Assembly (NCBI GenBank): GCA_002391105.1
Contig: DGRT01000135.1
Location: 9,261 to 25,842 of the forward strand
Reading direction: 5' to 3'
Source of the DNA: Lachnospiraceae bacterium UBA4381
GTDB lineage: Bacteria > Bacillota > Clostridia > Lachnospirales > Lachnospiraceae
DNA: 16,582 nt
The notes under the pieces are model-generated. The model was given only the letters and a program-made list of their open reading frames with translations. It ran no database searches and was not told the origin of the DNA. The position numbers and the translations under genes are program-made. Shown here in pieces: positions 5,453-13,574 of this stretch (positions within the stretch are counted from its first letter, which is position 1; the number at the start of each line of letters is the position of its first letter).

Positions 5453-8400
5453 ACACAATCCCCGGCCTCCGACTTCTCAATCAGAATATGATAGATATCA
5501 TCAATTACATTTTCAACATTATCCAGCATAGTTTCCTGAACCAGACTTGAGGTCTTAACCTTAAAGCCCGACTCCTTGGTAACTATCAGCTTCATGGCAC
5601 CCTTATATTTCTTGATCAGCTCCGGAATACGGCTGGCGTCAACTCTTGTACCATCCTTTATTATGTATTCCACGTGCTCATCCCTGTATCTGATAAATGT
5701 GATAAATGCCTTGTGGGCTTTCGTTTTGATAAGCGCAACCCTCATCAGTCTCTCAGTCGGCTTGGGAACAGTGCCGAATCTGTCCTCCGCCTCTGAAGTG
5801 ATATCTGCCATATCGTCCTCAGTTTCTATACGGGAAATCCTCTTATAAAGCTCAAGCTTCAGATATTCATTTCGCACATATTCATCAGGCACATATGCAT
5901 CTACAGGAAGCTCGATGGAGGTATCAAAGTCTTCCTCCACATCCTCTCCCAGTTCAGTACGGATAGCCTGATTCAGAAGCTTGACATAGAGATCATAGCC
6001 TATTTCTTCCATATGACCAGACTGGTCGCTTCCAAGTACATTTCCCGCACCTCTGATTTCCAGATCCTTCATGGATATCTTATAACCTGAACCCAGCTCT
6101 GTAAACTCTCTTATGGCAGAAAGTCTCTTCTCAGCAACCTCTTTAATAATCTTGTCTCTCTGATACATGAGAAATGCATATGCACTCCTGTCAGATCTTC
6201 CCACTCTTCCGCGGAGCTGATATAACTGTGCAAGACCAAATCTGTCTGCATTATGTATGATGATGGTATTTACATTTGGTATATCCAGTCCGGTTTCTAT
6301 TATTGTAGTGGAAACAAGCACATCTATCTCTTTATTGATGAAGGCATGCATTATATTTTCCAGCTCACGCTCATTCATACGGCCATGCGCAAATTCAATA
6401 TTAGCATCCGGCAGAAGCGCCCTAAGCTCAAGTGTTATCCTCTCTATATCATCAACCCTGTTATAGACATAGTAAACCTGTCCTCCTCTGGAAAGCTCCC
6501 GGCGTGCCGCCTCCTTTACTATCTCCGCATCATATTCCATAACATAGGTCTGTATAGGGCGTCTGTCAACAGGAGGCTCTTCCAGAAGACTCATATCCCT
6601 GATTCCGATAAGGCTCATATGAAGTGTTCTGGGAATAGGGGTTGCTGTTAGAGTCAGTACATCAACCGTATTCTTCAGTTGCTTTATAGTTTCCTTATGT
6701 CTTACGCCAAACCTCTGCTCTTCATCTATTATCAGAAGCCCCAGAGACTTGTAGCTCACATCCTTGGAAAGCAGTCTGTGGGTACCAATAACAATATCCA
6801 CCTTCCCGCTTTTCAGCCCCTCTACAGTTTCCTTCGCTTCCTTTGTGGTACAGAATCTGGAAAGTGTTCTTATCTCTATCGGATAGCCCTTCATCCTCTC
6901 CTTAAAGGTTTCGTAATGCTGTTCTGCCAGTATGGTTGTAGGCACCAGATATGCCACCTGTTTTCCATCCTGAACCGCCTTAAACGCCGCCCTTATAGCA
7001 ACCTCTGTCTTTCCAAAGCCAACATCACCACAGATAAGACGGTCCATGATCTTATCACTTTCCATATCCTTCTTGGTATCCTGAATAGCCTGATACTGGT
7101 CATGGGTTTCTTCGTAAGGAAACAGTTCTTCAAACTCCTTCTGCCATACTGTATCCTCAGAAAAGGCAAAGCCCTTCTTCTGCTGTCTTATGGCATATAA
7201 CTCGATAAGCTCCTTTGCCATATTATCCACATGTGTCTTAACACGGCTTCTTACCTTATTCCAGTCATTTCCACCCAGCTTATTAAGCTTACGCTTACCG
7301 GAATCCTTATCTGCCAGCTTGCCTATAAGATCCAGTTGTTCCACCGGAATAAACAGCTTATCATTTCCGGCATAATCTATATGTATATAATCTCTTTCAC
7401 GTCCCTCGGATTTAAGCTTCTCGATACCACGGTATATTCCTACTCCGTGTCTTTCATGAACAACAAAGTCGCCTATACCGATCTCATCGACACTCCGGTA
7501 CTTCTCACCTTCATATTTCTTGGTAAAGCCTCTCTTCTTCTTCCCGCTGTGTGTTACGCCAAATATCTCACTTTCAGCTATAACAACCAGATGAATCTCC
7601 GGAATCTGAAAACCTTCCTCCAGAGCACCGGTAGTTGTTACGACTTCCCCCGGCTGCAGCACTCTGGTCCTGCTTGCCGTAAAACTGGAAATGATATCTT
7701 CATCCATCAGTGTTTCGGTTATTCGCTTCGCTCTGGTCTGGGACGGAGAAATGATAACAACCTTACATTTTTCCTTCTTCCATTTCTTTATATCACTGAC
7801 TAACTGAGATATATTTCCCTTATACGGAAAGATATGCTTCGTATCAAAATGAATAGCCTGCGTTACTCCCCAGTCCTTCTGTGTAGTAAAAAACTCAGAA
7901 AAGAGCACGGTATTCATATTCTTTAATCTGTCAATTATGTCATCATTTGAATATATAACATTTGCCTGTCCAGGAAGTATATAGCCTCCCTCTAATCTTG
8001 AGCTCATGGATATGGCGAACTCGGTTGCATGACCTCTCGCCCGTTCCATTACCTTATCAGGCTCATCTATGAAAACAGCCGTCTCCTTCGGAAGATAATC
8101 CAGAAATGAAACCGTCTTGCCAAAGAAATATGTAACCAGACTATCAAGACCGGAAGTGGAATCATACTCCATGACCTCTTCCTTAACATGATTAATATAG
8201 GACTTCAGCCTGTGTGCAGCCTCTGTCTTCATGCTCTTTCTGAGAGCCTCAACCACCTGCTCTCCCTCAGACTCTATCGCATTTATGCCCCGTCTCTTTC
8301 TGGCATCACTTAATACATATTCCGTACTTGGCAGTATCTCGAAGCTGTCGCACTGTTCTATCGACCTCTGTGTACTCTCATCAAAATATCTGATAGAGTC

Positions 8401-8979
8401 CACCTCATCACCGAAGAACTCAACACGGCAAGGGCACTCTTCAGTGAGTGGGTATATATCAAGTATTCCACCTCTCACAGAAAACTGCCCTCTGTTTTCA
8501 ACAACCGACACATTTTCATATCCCAGCATAAGAAGTCGCCTTTTCGCCTCCTCAAGGGACATCTCCTCTCCTACCCGGAGAGAAAATGCATGCTTACGAA
8601 AATACTTCATATCAGGAAGCTTATCCATAAGCCCTTCTATCGTGGTTATGATAACTGCTCGTTCATTCTTATATATTCTTTTTATTATTTCAAGTCTTTT
8701 GGCCGATGTCAGGTTTCCATGTACATCTGCAAAGTAAAAAAGAGCATCCTTTGCTGGATAGACATACACATCCCTATCCAGCAGCTTATAATCCTGATAA
8801 AGCTTATCAGCCCTGGCACCATCACTGGTTACTATGAGAGTATAAGGAGTATCTCTCAAAGCCTCCATGATGGGTGACCTGACACATCTGGTGGTTCCCC
8901 AGATATAAGCTGGATAACCCTCTTTCTTTACCTTGTCAGCGAGAGCACTTTCCCGAATCGGTTTGATCAGTGCCTCCAT
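5449..8979 (-). CDS. mfd: Transcription-repair coupling factor Mfd
   Basis: A 1176-residue DNA translocase that binds RNA polymerase stalled at lesions, pushes it off and recruits UvrA for nucleotide excision repair. Domains in order: UvrB-like N-terminal region (about 1-350); RNA-polymerase-interacting domain near 495-560 (GDFVVHERHGVGIYRGIE); superfamily 2 helicase core with Walker A GDVGFGKT (651-658, Lys657), DEEQ box (752-755), TATPIPRTL, and motif VI QLRGRVGRS near 925; then the C-terminal autoinhibitory domain. Length is typical and no frame break is seen. ATG 8979 has AGAGG upstream. It starts 36 bp after pth, and its TGA overlaps the next start codon. A TATAAT at 8994-8999 lacks a -35, so an internal promoter is doubtful. 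Confidence 0.97.
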   Translation of the reverse strand: MEALIKPIRESALADKVKKEGYPAYIWGTTRCVRSPIMEALRDTPYTLIVTSDGARADKLYQDYKLLDRDVYVYPAKDALFYFADVHGNLTSAKRLEIIKRIYKNERAVIITTIEGLMDKLPDMKYFRKHAFSLRVGEEMSLEEAKRRLLMLGYENVSVVENRGQFSVRGGILDIYPLTEECPCRVEFFGDEVDSIRYFDESTQRSIEQCDSFEILPSTEYVLSDARKRRGINAIESEGEQVVEALRKSMKTEAAHRLKSYINHVKEEVMEYDSTSGLDSLVTYFFGKTVSFLDYLPKETAVFIDEPDKVMERARGHATEFAISMSSRLEGGYILPGQANVIYSNDDIIDRLKNMNTVLFSEFFTTQKDWGVTQAIHFDTKHIFPYKGNISQLVSDIKKWKKEKCKVVIISPSQTRAKRITETLMDEDIISSFTASRTRVLQPGEVVTTTGALEEGFQIPEIHLVVIAESEIFGVTHSGKKKRGFTKKYEGEKYRSVDEIGIGDFVVHERHGVGIYRGIEKLKSEGRERDYIHIDYAGNDKLFIPVEQLDLIGKLADKDSGKRKLNKLGGNDWNKVRSRVKTHVDNMAKELIELYAIRQQKKGFAFSEDTVWQKEFEELFPYEETHDQYQAIQDTKKDMESDKIMDRLICGDVGFGKTEVAIRAAFKAVQDGKQVAYLVPTTILAEQHYETFKERMKGYPIEIRTLSRFCTTKEAKETVEGLKSGKVDIVIGTHRLLSKDVSYKSLGLLIIDEEQRFGVRHKETIKQLKNTVDVLTLTATPIPRTLHMSLIGIRDMSLLEEPPVDRRPIQTYVMEYDAEIVKEAARRELSRGGQVYYVYNRVDDIERITLELRALLPDANIEFAHGRMNERELENIMHAFINKEIDVLVSTTIIETGLDIPNVNTIIIHNADRFGLAQLYQLRGRVGRSDRSAYAFLMYQRDKIIKEVAEKRLSAIREFTELGSGYKISMKDLEIRGAGNVLGSDQSGHMEEIGYDLYVKLLNQAIRTELGEDVEEDFDTSIELPVDAYVPDEYVRNEYLKLELYKRISRIETEDDMADITSEAEDRFGTVPKPTERLMRVALIKTKAHKAFITFIRYRDEHVEYIIKDGTRVDASRIPELIKKYKGAMKLIVTKESGFKVKTSSLVQETMLDNVENVIDDIYHILIEKSEAGDCV

Positions 8980-9015
8980 CTGTTGCCTCTTTAATTATAT
9001 ATTTGAACCAATTAT

Positions 9016-9573
9016 CTAATTATACTTATTCATTGCCGAAGCTGCTCCGGCTCTGATTATCTCCTCTGCCGCAAGTGCTGCTCTTGAAACCGCATCTCTG
9101 ATAACCGGAAGCTGTTCCTTTGAAAATCTTCCAAGAACATGGTCAACCAGATCCTGCTGTTCATCTCTGGCACCAACTCCGACCTTGATACGGTCAAATT
9201 CATCCGTCCCTATGCACTTAATGATGCTTTTTATACCATTATGTCCTCCGGCGCTGCCCTTTTCCCGAATCCTGATACGCCCCACATCCAGATCTATATC
9301 ATCATAGATAATTATAAGGTCACGGGGTTCACACTTATAGAAATGAAGCAGCTCTGACACTGCTTCACCACTTAGATTCATATATGTCTGGGGCATAGCC
9401 AGAATAACCTTTTCATCCGCTATTATTCCATGCCCTGTTACAGACTTACATTCCTTCTTTTTAACAGATATTTTAAATGCATCTGACAGCTCGGTTATAA
9501 CCGAAAATCCCATATTATGGCGCGTTCCTGCATACCTGAGACCGGGATTTCCAAGTCCTGCGATTATCTTCAC
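9016..9573 (-). CDS. pth: Peptidyl-tRNA hydrolase
   Basis: A 185-residue bacterial Pth that cleaves the ester bond of peptidyl-tRNA released from stalled ribosomes, recycling tRNA. The conserved residues are in place: Asn9 in GLGNPG, catalytic His19 in TRHNMGF, Asn66 in PQTYMNLSG, Asp92 in YDDIDL, and Asn112 in SAGGHNG. The usual GIGRP segment reads GVGARDEQQD, a tolerated variation followed by the standard VDHVLGRF. The start is GTG at 9573, overlapping the upstream TGA as GTGA, with AGGAG eight bases before it; this tight overlap suggests coupled translation with the uridyltransferase gene. In many relatives prs lies between glmU and pth; here it is absent. Confidence 0.96.
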   Translation of the reverse strand: MKIIAGLGNPGLRYAGTRHNMGFSVITELSDAFKISVKKKECKSVTGHGIIADEKVILAMPQTYMNLSGEAVSELLHFYKCEPRDLIIIYDDIDLDVGRIRIREKGSAGGHNGIKSIIKCIGTDEFDRIKVGVGARDEQQDLVDHVLGRFSKEQLPVIRDAVSRAALAAEEIIRAGAASAMNKYN

Positions 9574-10304
9574 TTCATTCTCTCCTGCATGATACGCTCC
9601 GCCTCAGCAAGCTGTGCTTTGGTATTAACTCCAAGTATTTCTGTAGTATCATCCACAACCACAACTCCGGCTTTAAGTCCTGTACTCTTTATGACCGCAA
9701 CCGTATCAGTAAGATAATACTCTCCCTGGGAATTATTATTTGTAATCTTATCCAGACTAAAGGACAGTGCCTCTGCATTAAACACATACATGCCGGAATT
9801 AATCTCTTTTATCTTCAGCTCATTCTCGGTACAGTCCTTATGCTCTGTTATTCTCAGGAAGTTTCCATCTTCATCTCTGACAATTCTTCCATATCCGGTC
9901 GGATCATCGATCATTGCAGAAAGGATAGTTACTCCATTGGATTCACGCTTATGCTTCTCGTACAGTTTCTTTATAGTCTCAGGTCTGATAAGCGGTGTAT
10001 CTCCACAGAGAACAACAACGTCTCCATTAGTTCCTATCTTATCACGGGCACACATCACTGCATGTCCGGTACCAAGCTGTTCATGCTGTTCTGCAAACTG
10101 TACCACATCGACAACCTCATGCTTCACAAGCTGTCCCTGATAACCGACTATTACTATAACCTCTGTAGCTCCTGCATCCTTTGCCGCTTTAATAGTATAG
10201 TGAACCATAGTCTCACCATTTACTCTGTGCAGTACCTTTGGCAGATCCGATTCCATACGGGTCCCCTTGCCTGCAGCAAGAATAACTGCTTTAAACTTGT
10301 CCAT
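9570..10304 (-). CDS. glmU: GlmU-type UDP-GlcNAc pyrophosphorylase, N-terminal domain only
   Basis: A 244-residue nucleotidyltransferase matching the N-terminal half of GlmU, which makes UDP-GlcNAc from GlcNAc-1-phosphate and UTP for peptidoglycan. Visible motifs are LAAGKGTRM (9-17) with Lys23, QLGTGHAV (76-83), GDTPLI (101-106, metal-binding Asp102), TGYGRI (136-141), EINSGMYVF (167-175), and NNSQGEYYLTD (190-200). Usual GlmU is about 455 residues, with a left-handed beta-helix acetyltransferase domain that makes GlcNAc-1-phosphate. Here the protein ends where that domain would begin, and the stop codon overlaps the pth start, so this is not a late frameshift. The acetyltransferase step must come from another gene. 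ATG 10304 is preceded by GGAG. It is the first gene of the operon. The pyrophosphorylase fold is certain; GlcNAc-1-P specificity is inferred from motifs and neighbours. Confidence 0.88.
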   Translation of the reverse strand: MDKFKAVILAAGKGTRMESDLPKVLHRVNGETMVHYTIKAAKDAGATEVIVIVGYQGQLVKHEVVDVVQFAEQHEQLGTGHAVMCARDKIGTNGDVVVLCGDTPLIRPETIKKLYEKHKRESNGVTILSAMIDDPTGYGRIVRDEDGNFLRITEHKDCTENELKIKEINSGMYVFNAEALSFSLDKITNNNSQGEYYLTDTVAVIKSTGLKAGVVVVDDTTEILGVNTKAQLAEAERIMQERMK

Positions 10305-10440
10305 ATCTCACTCTCCACCTCATGTATTATTAAGAGTCCTGTTACTACAGCTAAATCTCAGGTCTCAAATACTTTCTCAGCATAGAAATATATACCCTGT
10401 ATCTGACCGGAAATACATATATCCACGCTAAGCCTCGGTT

Positions 10441-10469
10441 ATTATAGCAAATATATAAAAAAGAGACAA
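10441..10469 (-). promoter_or_regulatory. Extended -10 promoter of the glmU-pth-mfd operon
   Basis: Minus strand: TTGTCT (-35, 10464-10469, 4/6), a 17-base spacer, then TGC followed by perfect TATAAT (-10, 10441-10446). The TGN extension strengthens it. The -35 sits inside the terminator stem of spoVG. A start near 10434 gives a leader of about 130 nt, in which I see no convincing structured element. Confidence 0.7.
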
Positions 10470-10498
10470 GCAGCTCTTTTAGAACCAGCTTGCCTCTT
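10457..10498 (-). terminator. Intrinsic terminator of glgC-glgD-spoVG
   Basis: Minus strand: 11-bp arms AAGAGGCAAGC and GCTTGTCTCTT (10488-10498 and 10461-10471, one G-U pair) around a 16-base loop, with six consecutive T ending the structure (10457-10462). It starts 12 bp after the spoVG stop. Confidence 0.85.
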
Positions 10499-10510
10499 AA
10501 ATGATCACTC

Positions 10511-10780
10511 CTAGACTACTTCATCCTCCGGCGTTTCAGCATACTTTGTAAGTATAAGCTCCTGAATCTTCGCTCTGGTATCAGAATTGATAGGATGAGC
10601 TATATCTCTATACTCGCCATCTGCTGACTTACGACTCGGCATTGCTATAAAGAGTCCCTTTTCCCCTTCGATAACCTTGATGTCATGGATAACAAATTCA
10701 TTATCAATAGTTATTGAAACTACGGCCTTCATCTTGCCATCCTTAGCTACACGTCTAACTCTAACATCTGTGATTTCCAT
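10511..10780 (-). CDS. spoVG: Septation/RNA-binding regulator SpoVG
   Basis: An 89-residue SpoVG family protein, a small site-specific RNA/DNA-binding regulator first described for stage V sporulation and septation and also found in non-sporulating Bacillota. It begins MEITDVRVRR and carries the conserved core GLFIAMPSRK (42-51) and YRDIAHPIN (57-65); the C-terminus is short and acidic. GGAGG lies nine bases before ATG 10780. It starts 23 bp after the glgD stop and is followed by a strong terminator, so it is probably the last gene of the glgC-glgD transcript, an arrangement that would link its level to glycogen synthesis. Its presence does not prove the host sporulates. Confidence 0.95.
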   Translation of the reverse strand: MEITDVRVRRVAKDGKMKAVVSITIDNEFVIHDIKVIEGEKGLFIAMPSRKSADGEYRDIAHPINSDTRAKIQELILTKYAETPEDEVV

Positions 10781-10803
10781 ACTACTAACCCTCCAATCAC
10801 ATA

Positions 10804-11928
10804 CTACAGTGTATATCTAAAGCTCTTCTCTATTACAATCTTCGGATTTCCAGCTTCACCGGTGTGAACTGTATTAGCCTTGATAGTATCTCTACTCTCT
10901 ACTATACAGTTCTCGATATAGCAGTTGTCGCCGATATGTACATCATTCAAAATGATGGAGTTCTTTATAACACAATTATTACCTACATAAACCTTTTTAA
11001 ACAGTACCGAATTCTCTACGGAACCATTTATGATACAGCCACTTGCAATAAGTGAATTAGATGTAACTGCATCACCGTTGAACTTTGCAGGTGGAAGATC
11101 CTCTACCTTTGTATAAACTCCGGGAGTTGTGCGGAAGAAATGATCTCTTACCTCAGCCTTCAGGAAGTCCATATTGGTCTTGTAATAAGAATCTATAGAT
11201 CCAATATTTCTCCAGTAGGAGTCAAGACTATAAGCATTTATTCTCTTGACATTCTTATAACGGATCAGAATATCCTTAACGAAGTCTGTTCTTCCCTCTG
11301 CGGCTGTTGTCTCCAGAAGCTCAATAAGCTGACGTCTTCTGACAACATAAACACCGATTGATGCTGTAGATGTCTCTGCTACAAGAGGCTTCTCTTCAAA
11401 GTCGATAACTCTGCCATTCTCTCCGACCTTTACAACACCGAATCTGGAGATATCATCTTCATCAGCTCTGATATCCTTAGTTACGATAGTTATATCAGCA
11501 TTCTTTGCGATATGATCTTCCAGAACCTTGTTGTAGTCCATCTTATATACACCATCACCTGATGCAATAACTACGTAAGGCTCATGGGCATCCTTAAGGA
11601 AGCCTATATTCTGATACAGAGCATCAGCCGTTCCTTTGTACCAGTAGCTGTTTGTAGCTGTGATTGTAGGGGTAAATATATAAAGTCCACCCTGTTTTCT
11701 TCCAAAATCCCACCACTTGGATGAGTTGAGATGCTCATTCAGTGATCTGGAATTGTACTGTGTATATACAGCAACCTTCTGTATATGACTATTTGACATA
11801 TTCGACAGTGAGAAATCGATAGCTCTGTAGCAACCTGCCATAGGCATAGCTGCTGTTGCTCTCTTTGCAGAAAGGTCTCCCATCCTGCTGCTGTTACCAC
11901 CTGCCAGTATAATACCTATTGCTCTCAT
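10804..11928 (-). CDS. glgD: ADP-glucose pyrophosphorylase regulatory subunit GlgD
   Basis: A 374-residue GlgD, the non-catalytic partner that assembles with GlgC to raise ADP-glucose formation for glycogen in Bacillota. It keeps the nucleotidyltransferase fold and a C-terminal left-handed beta-helix (hexapeptide-like repeats from about residue 290), but the catalytic signatures are altered relative to GlgC: GGNSSRMG instead of GGQGSRLG, and SGDGVYKMDY (123-132) instead of SGDHIYKMDY. FEEKP (177-181) is retained. I place the start at ATG 11928 (MRAIGIILAGG), with AGGTG six to seven bases upstream and one base after the glgC TAA. A GTG at 11937 would add three residues, but its only SD-like sequence is three bases away. 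The subunit role follows from family knowledge. Confidence 0.95.
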   Translation of the reverse strand: MRAIGIILAGGNSSRMGDLSAKRATAAMPMAGCYRAIDFSLSNMSNSHIQKVAVYTQYNSRSLNEHLNSSKWWDFGRKQGGLYIFTPTITATNSYWYKGTADALYQNIGFLKDAHEPYVVIASGDGVYKMDYNKVLEDHIAKNADITIVTKDIRADEDDISRFGVVKVGENGRVIDFEEKPLVAETSTASIGVYVVRRRQLIELLETTAAEGRTDFVKDILIRYKNVKRINAYSLDSYWRNIGSIDSYYKTNMDFLKAEVRDHFFRTTPGVYTKVEDLPPAKFNGDAVTSNSLIASGCIINGSVENSVLFKKVYVGNNCVIKNSIILNDVHIGDNCYIENCIVESRDTIKANTVHTGEAGNPKIVIEKSFRYTL

Positions 11929-11929
11929 A

Positions 11930-13201
11930 TTACTCACCTGCCTCTCTTATAATAGAACCACCGCCCGGAAGAAGTCCGTCAGGATAATCCTCCAGAGTAG
12001 TCTCGCCGAGAATAGCAGTATTCTTTCCGATCTTTACACCGTCAGGAATAATAGAATTCTCACCTATAGTTACAAGATCAAATGCGTAAACCGCAGGCTT
12101 ATAAGTATTCTCTGCCGGCTCACCAACGCCGAGCTCGGTATTCTTTCCGATCTTTACGCCTTCAGCCAGGATAGCCTTATCGATAACCGCTCCATCACCA
12201 ATCTCAACATTATTCATGATGATAGAATCCTTGATAACAGCACCCTTTCCAATCTTTACCGCAGAACCTATAACGGACTTTTCAACATTTCCATATATTT
12301 CAGTACCTTCTCCAACGATACTCTTCTGTACGTTGCTGCCCGGTGCGATATACTGTGGTGGAAGATTGTCACTCTTGGTGTAGATTCTCCAGAATTCCTC
12401 ATAGAGATTGAACTCAGGAATAATATCAACAAGTTCCATGTTAGCCTCCCAGTATGATCCGAGAGTTCCAACATCCTTCCAGTAACCCTTATAATCATAA
12501 GCTACTATCTTCTTACCTTCCTGATGGCAGGCTGGAATTACATGCTTACCGAAGTCGCAGGATGGTGTATCCTTCATCTCTATAAGCTTTTCCTTCAGAA
12601 GTTTCCAGTTGAATATATATATACCCATAGATGCTTTATTGCTTCTAGGATGCTCTGGTTTCTCTTCAAACTCCTGAATGACATTATTATCATCTGTGAT
12701 AACAACTCCGAATCTGCTTGCCTCCTCTATTGGTACCTGATAGGTAGCAAGAGTTACGTCAGCGTTTGAGCTCTTATGGAAATCAAGCATAACCTCATAA
12801 TCCATCTTGTAGATATGATCTCCTGAAAGTATAAGTACATAATCAGGATTATAATAGTCCATGAATTCCAGGTTCTGATATATAGCATTTGCAGTACCGG
12901 TGTACCAGGATGCATTATCAGAGCTCTCATAAGGTGGAAGTACTGTAACACCTCCAAAGTTTCTGTCAAGATCCCAAGGCATACCAATACCAATATGCTG
13001 ATTCAGACGCAGAGGTCTGTACTGTGTAAGCACGCCAACGGTATCTATTCCAGAGTTGATGCAGTTACTAAGCGGGAAGTCTATTATCTTATACTTTCCA
13101 CCGAAGGCAACTGCAGGTTTTGCAAGCTTTGAGGTGAGAACTCCAAGGCGGGAACCCTGACCACCTGCAAGAAGCATTGCTATCATTTCCTTCTTTACCA
13201 T
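11930..13201 (-). CDS. glgC: Glucose-1-phosphate adenylyltransferase GlgC
   Basis: A 423-residue catalytic subunit of ADP-glucose pyrophosphorylase, converting glucose-1-phosphate and ATP to ADP-glucose, the first committed step of bacterial glycogen synthesis. Motifs are LLAGGQGSRLG (10-20), WYTGTANAIYQN (99-110), SGDHIYKMDY (126-135, metal-binding Asp128), FEEKP (178-182), and YWKDVGTL, followed by a C-terminal beta-helix with repeated IGxxxxI patterns. ATG 13201 is preceded by AAGGAG seven bases away and gives the usual MVKKEMIAMLLAGG start; an in-frame extension to 13267 has no such support. Its stop is one base from the GlgD start, implying translational coupling and balanced subunit production. 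The transcript probably starts near 13290. Confidence 0.97.
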   Translation of the reverse strand: MVKKEMIAMLLAGGQGSRLGVLTSKLAKPAVAFGGKYKIIDFPLSNCINSGIDTVGVLTQYRPLRLNQHIGIGMPWDLDRNFGGVTVLPPYESSDNASWYTGTANAIYQNLEFMDYYNPDYVLILSGDHIYKMDYEVMLDFHKSSNADVTLATYQVPIEEASRFGVVITDDNNVIQEFEEKPEHPRSNKASMGIYIFNWKLLKEKLIEMKDTPSCDFGKHVIPACHQEGKKIVAYDYKGYWKDVGTLGSYWEANMELVDIIPEFNLYEEFWRIYTKSDNLPPQYIAPGSNVQKSIVGEGTEIYGNVEKSVIGSAVKIGKGAVIKDSIIMNNVEIGDGAVIDKAILAEGVKIGKNTELGVGEPAENTYKPAVYAFDLVTIGENSIIPDGVKIGKNTAILGETTLEDYPDGLLPGGGSIIREAGE

Positions 13202-13407
13202 TTTGTCACTCCTTCTAAGTAATTTACTAGCGTTTATTGCAGCTTCGGCTGTTATAAACAAAGGCACAGTAAACCCTTATTTAATCAGCCAGAATAATTA
13301 TAACACCAATGTCAGAATATTGAAACATTAATTTGGATATTTTCACTTGAAAACTATTTTTAATAGTTGGAAATTTGTATATTTTGTCTAATTTGTCCTA
13401 ATTTAAA
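13202..13407 (-). promoter_or_regulatory. glgC upstream control region with extended -10 promoter
   Basis: AT-rich region with no gene. On the minus strand TGT precedes a perfect TATAAT (13297-13302), an extended -10 that would start transcription near 13290 and leave a leader of about 90 nt. The -35 is poor (TTTCAA, 3/6, spacer 17), as expected when the TGN element carries recognition. Further upstream are two small inverted repeats: AACTATT/AATAGTT with a 3-base gap (13352-13368) and TTTTCA/TGAAAA with a 2-base gap (13340-13353). Either could be a regulator site; no named operator was recognised. Confidence 0.65.
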
Positions 13408-13444
13408 CAAAAATCGACCTCTATTTATGTAAAAAAGAGGTCGA
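13408..13444 (-). terminator. Intrinsic terminator of the secreted-protein gene
   Basis: Minus strand: perfect 9-bp arms TCGACCTCT (13436-13444) and AGAGGTCGA (13414-13422) around a 13-base loop, followed at once by TTTTTG (13408-13413). It lies about 130 nt after the secreted-protein stop, giving that mRNA an unusually long 3' tail. Confidence 0.85.
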
Positions 13445-13574
13445 AATTTTGTTAAATTTGACAAATAATTGATATATAAATCAATAAGGTCATGCGGAAC
13501 CGACTTACATATCGCCGCGAAAACTTGTTTTCCAAGTAGTTATATAGGTCATTTATATATGAAGCAGGACCTCA
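13445..13574. other. 3' tail after the secreted-protein gene
   Basis: About 130 bp between stop codon and terminator, with no supportable ORF. It holds short inverted repeats, including GAAAAC/GTTTTC around two bases on the minus strand and ATTGAT/ATCAAT (13468-13485), and the word AGGTCAT twice. No RNA family was recognised. It would be the 3' untranslated region of the secreted-protein mRNA. Confidence 0.5.

Noticed and set aside
6679..7803. Long plus-strand ORFs inside mfd
   Set aside because: They are antisense shadows of a complete, motif-verified Mfd, with no recognisable domains or start signals.
8994..8999. TATAAT upstream of mfd as an internal promoter
   Set aside because: No acceptable -35 at 16-18 bases; the 36-bp gap and gene order fit a single operon.
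10305..10434. Riboswitch or T-box in the glmU leader
   Set aside because: No long stable stem, anti-terminator or known conserved box is visible; glmS-type ribozyme elements were not recognised.
11929..11937. GTG start for GlgD
   Set aside because: AGAGG is only three bases before the GTG; ATG 11928 has AGGTG at normal spacing and gives the typical GlgD start.
13202..13267. Upstream extension of GlgC by 22 residues
   Set aside because: The extension has no ribosome binding site and is not part of the GlgC fold; ATG 13201 has a perfectly placed AAGGAG.
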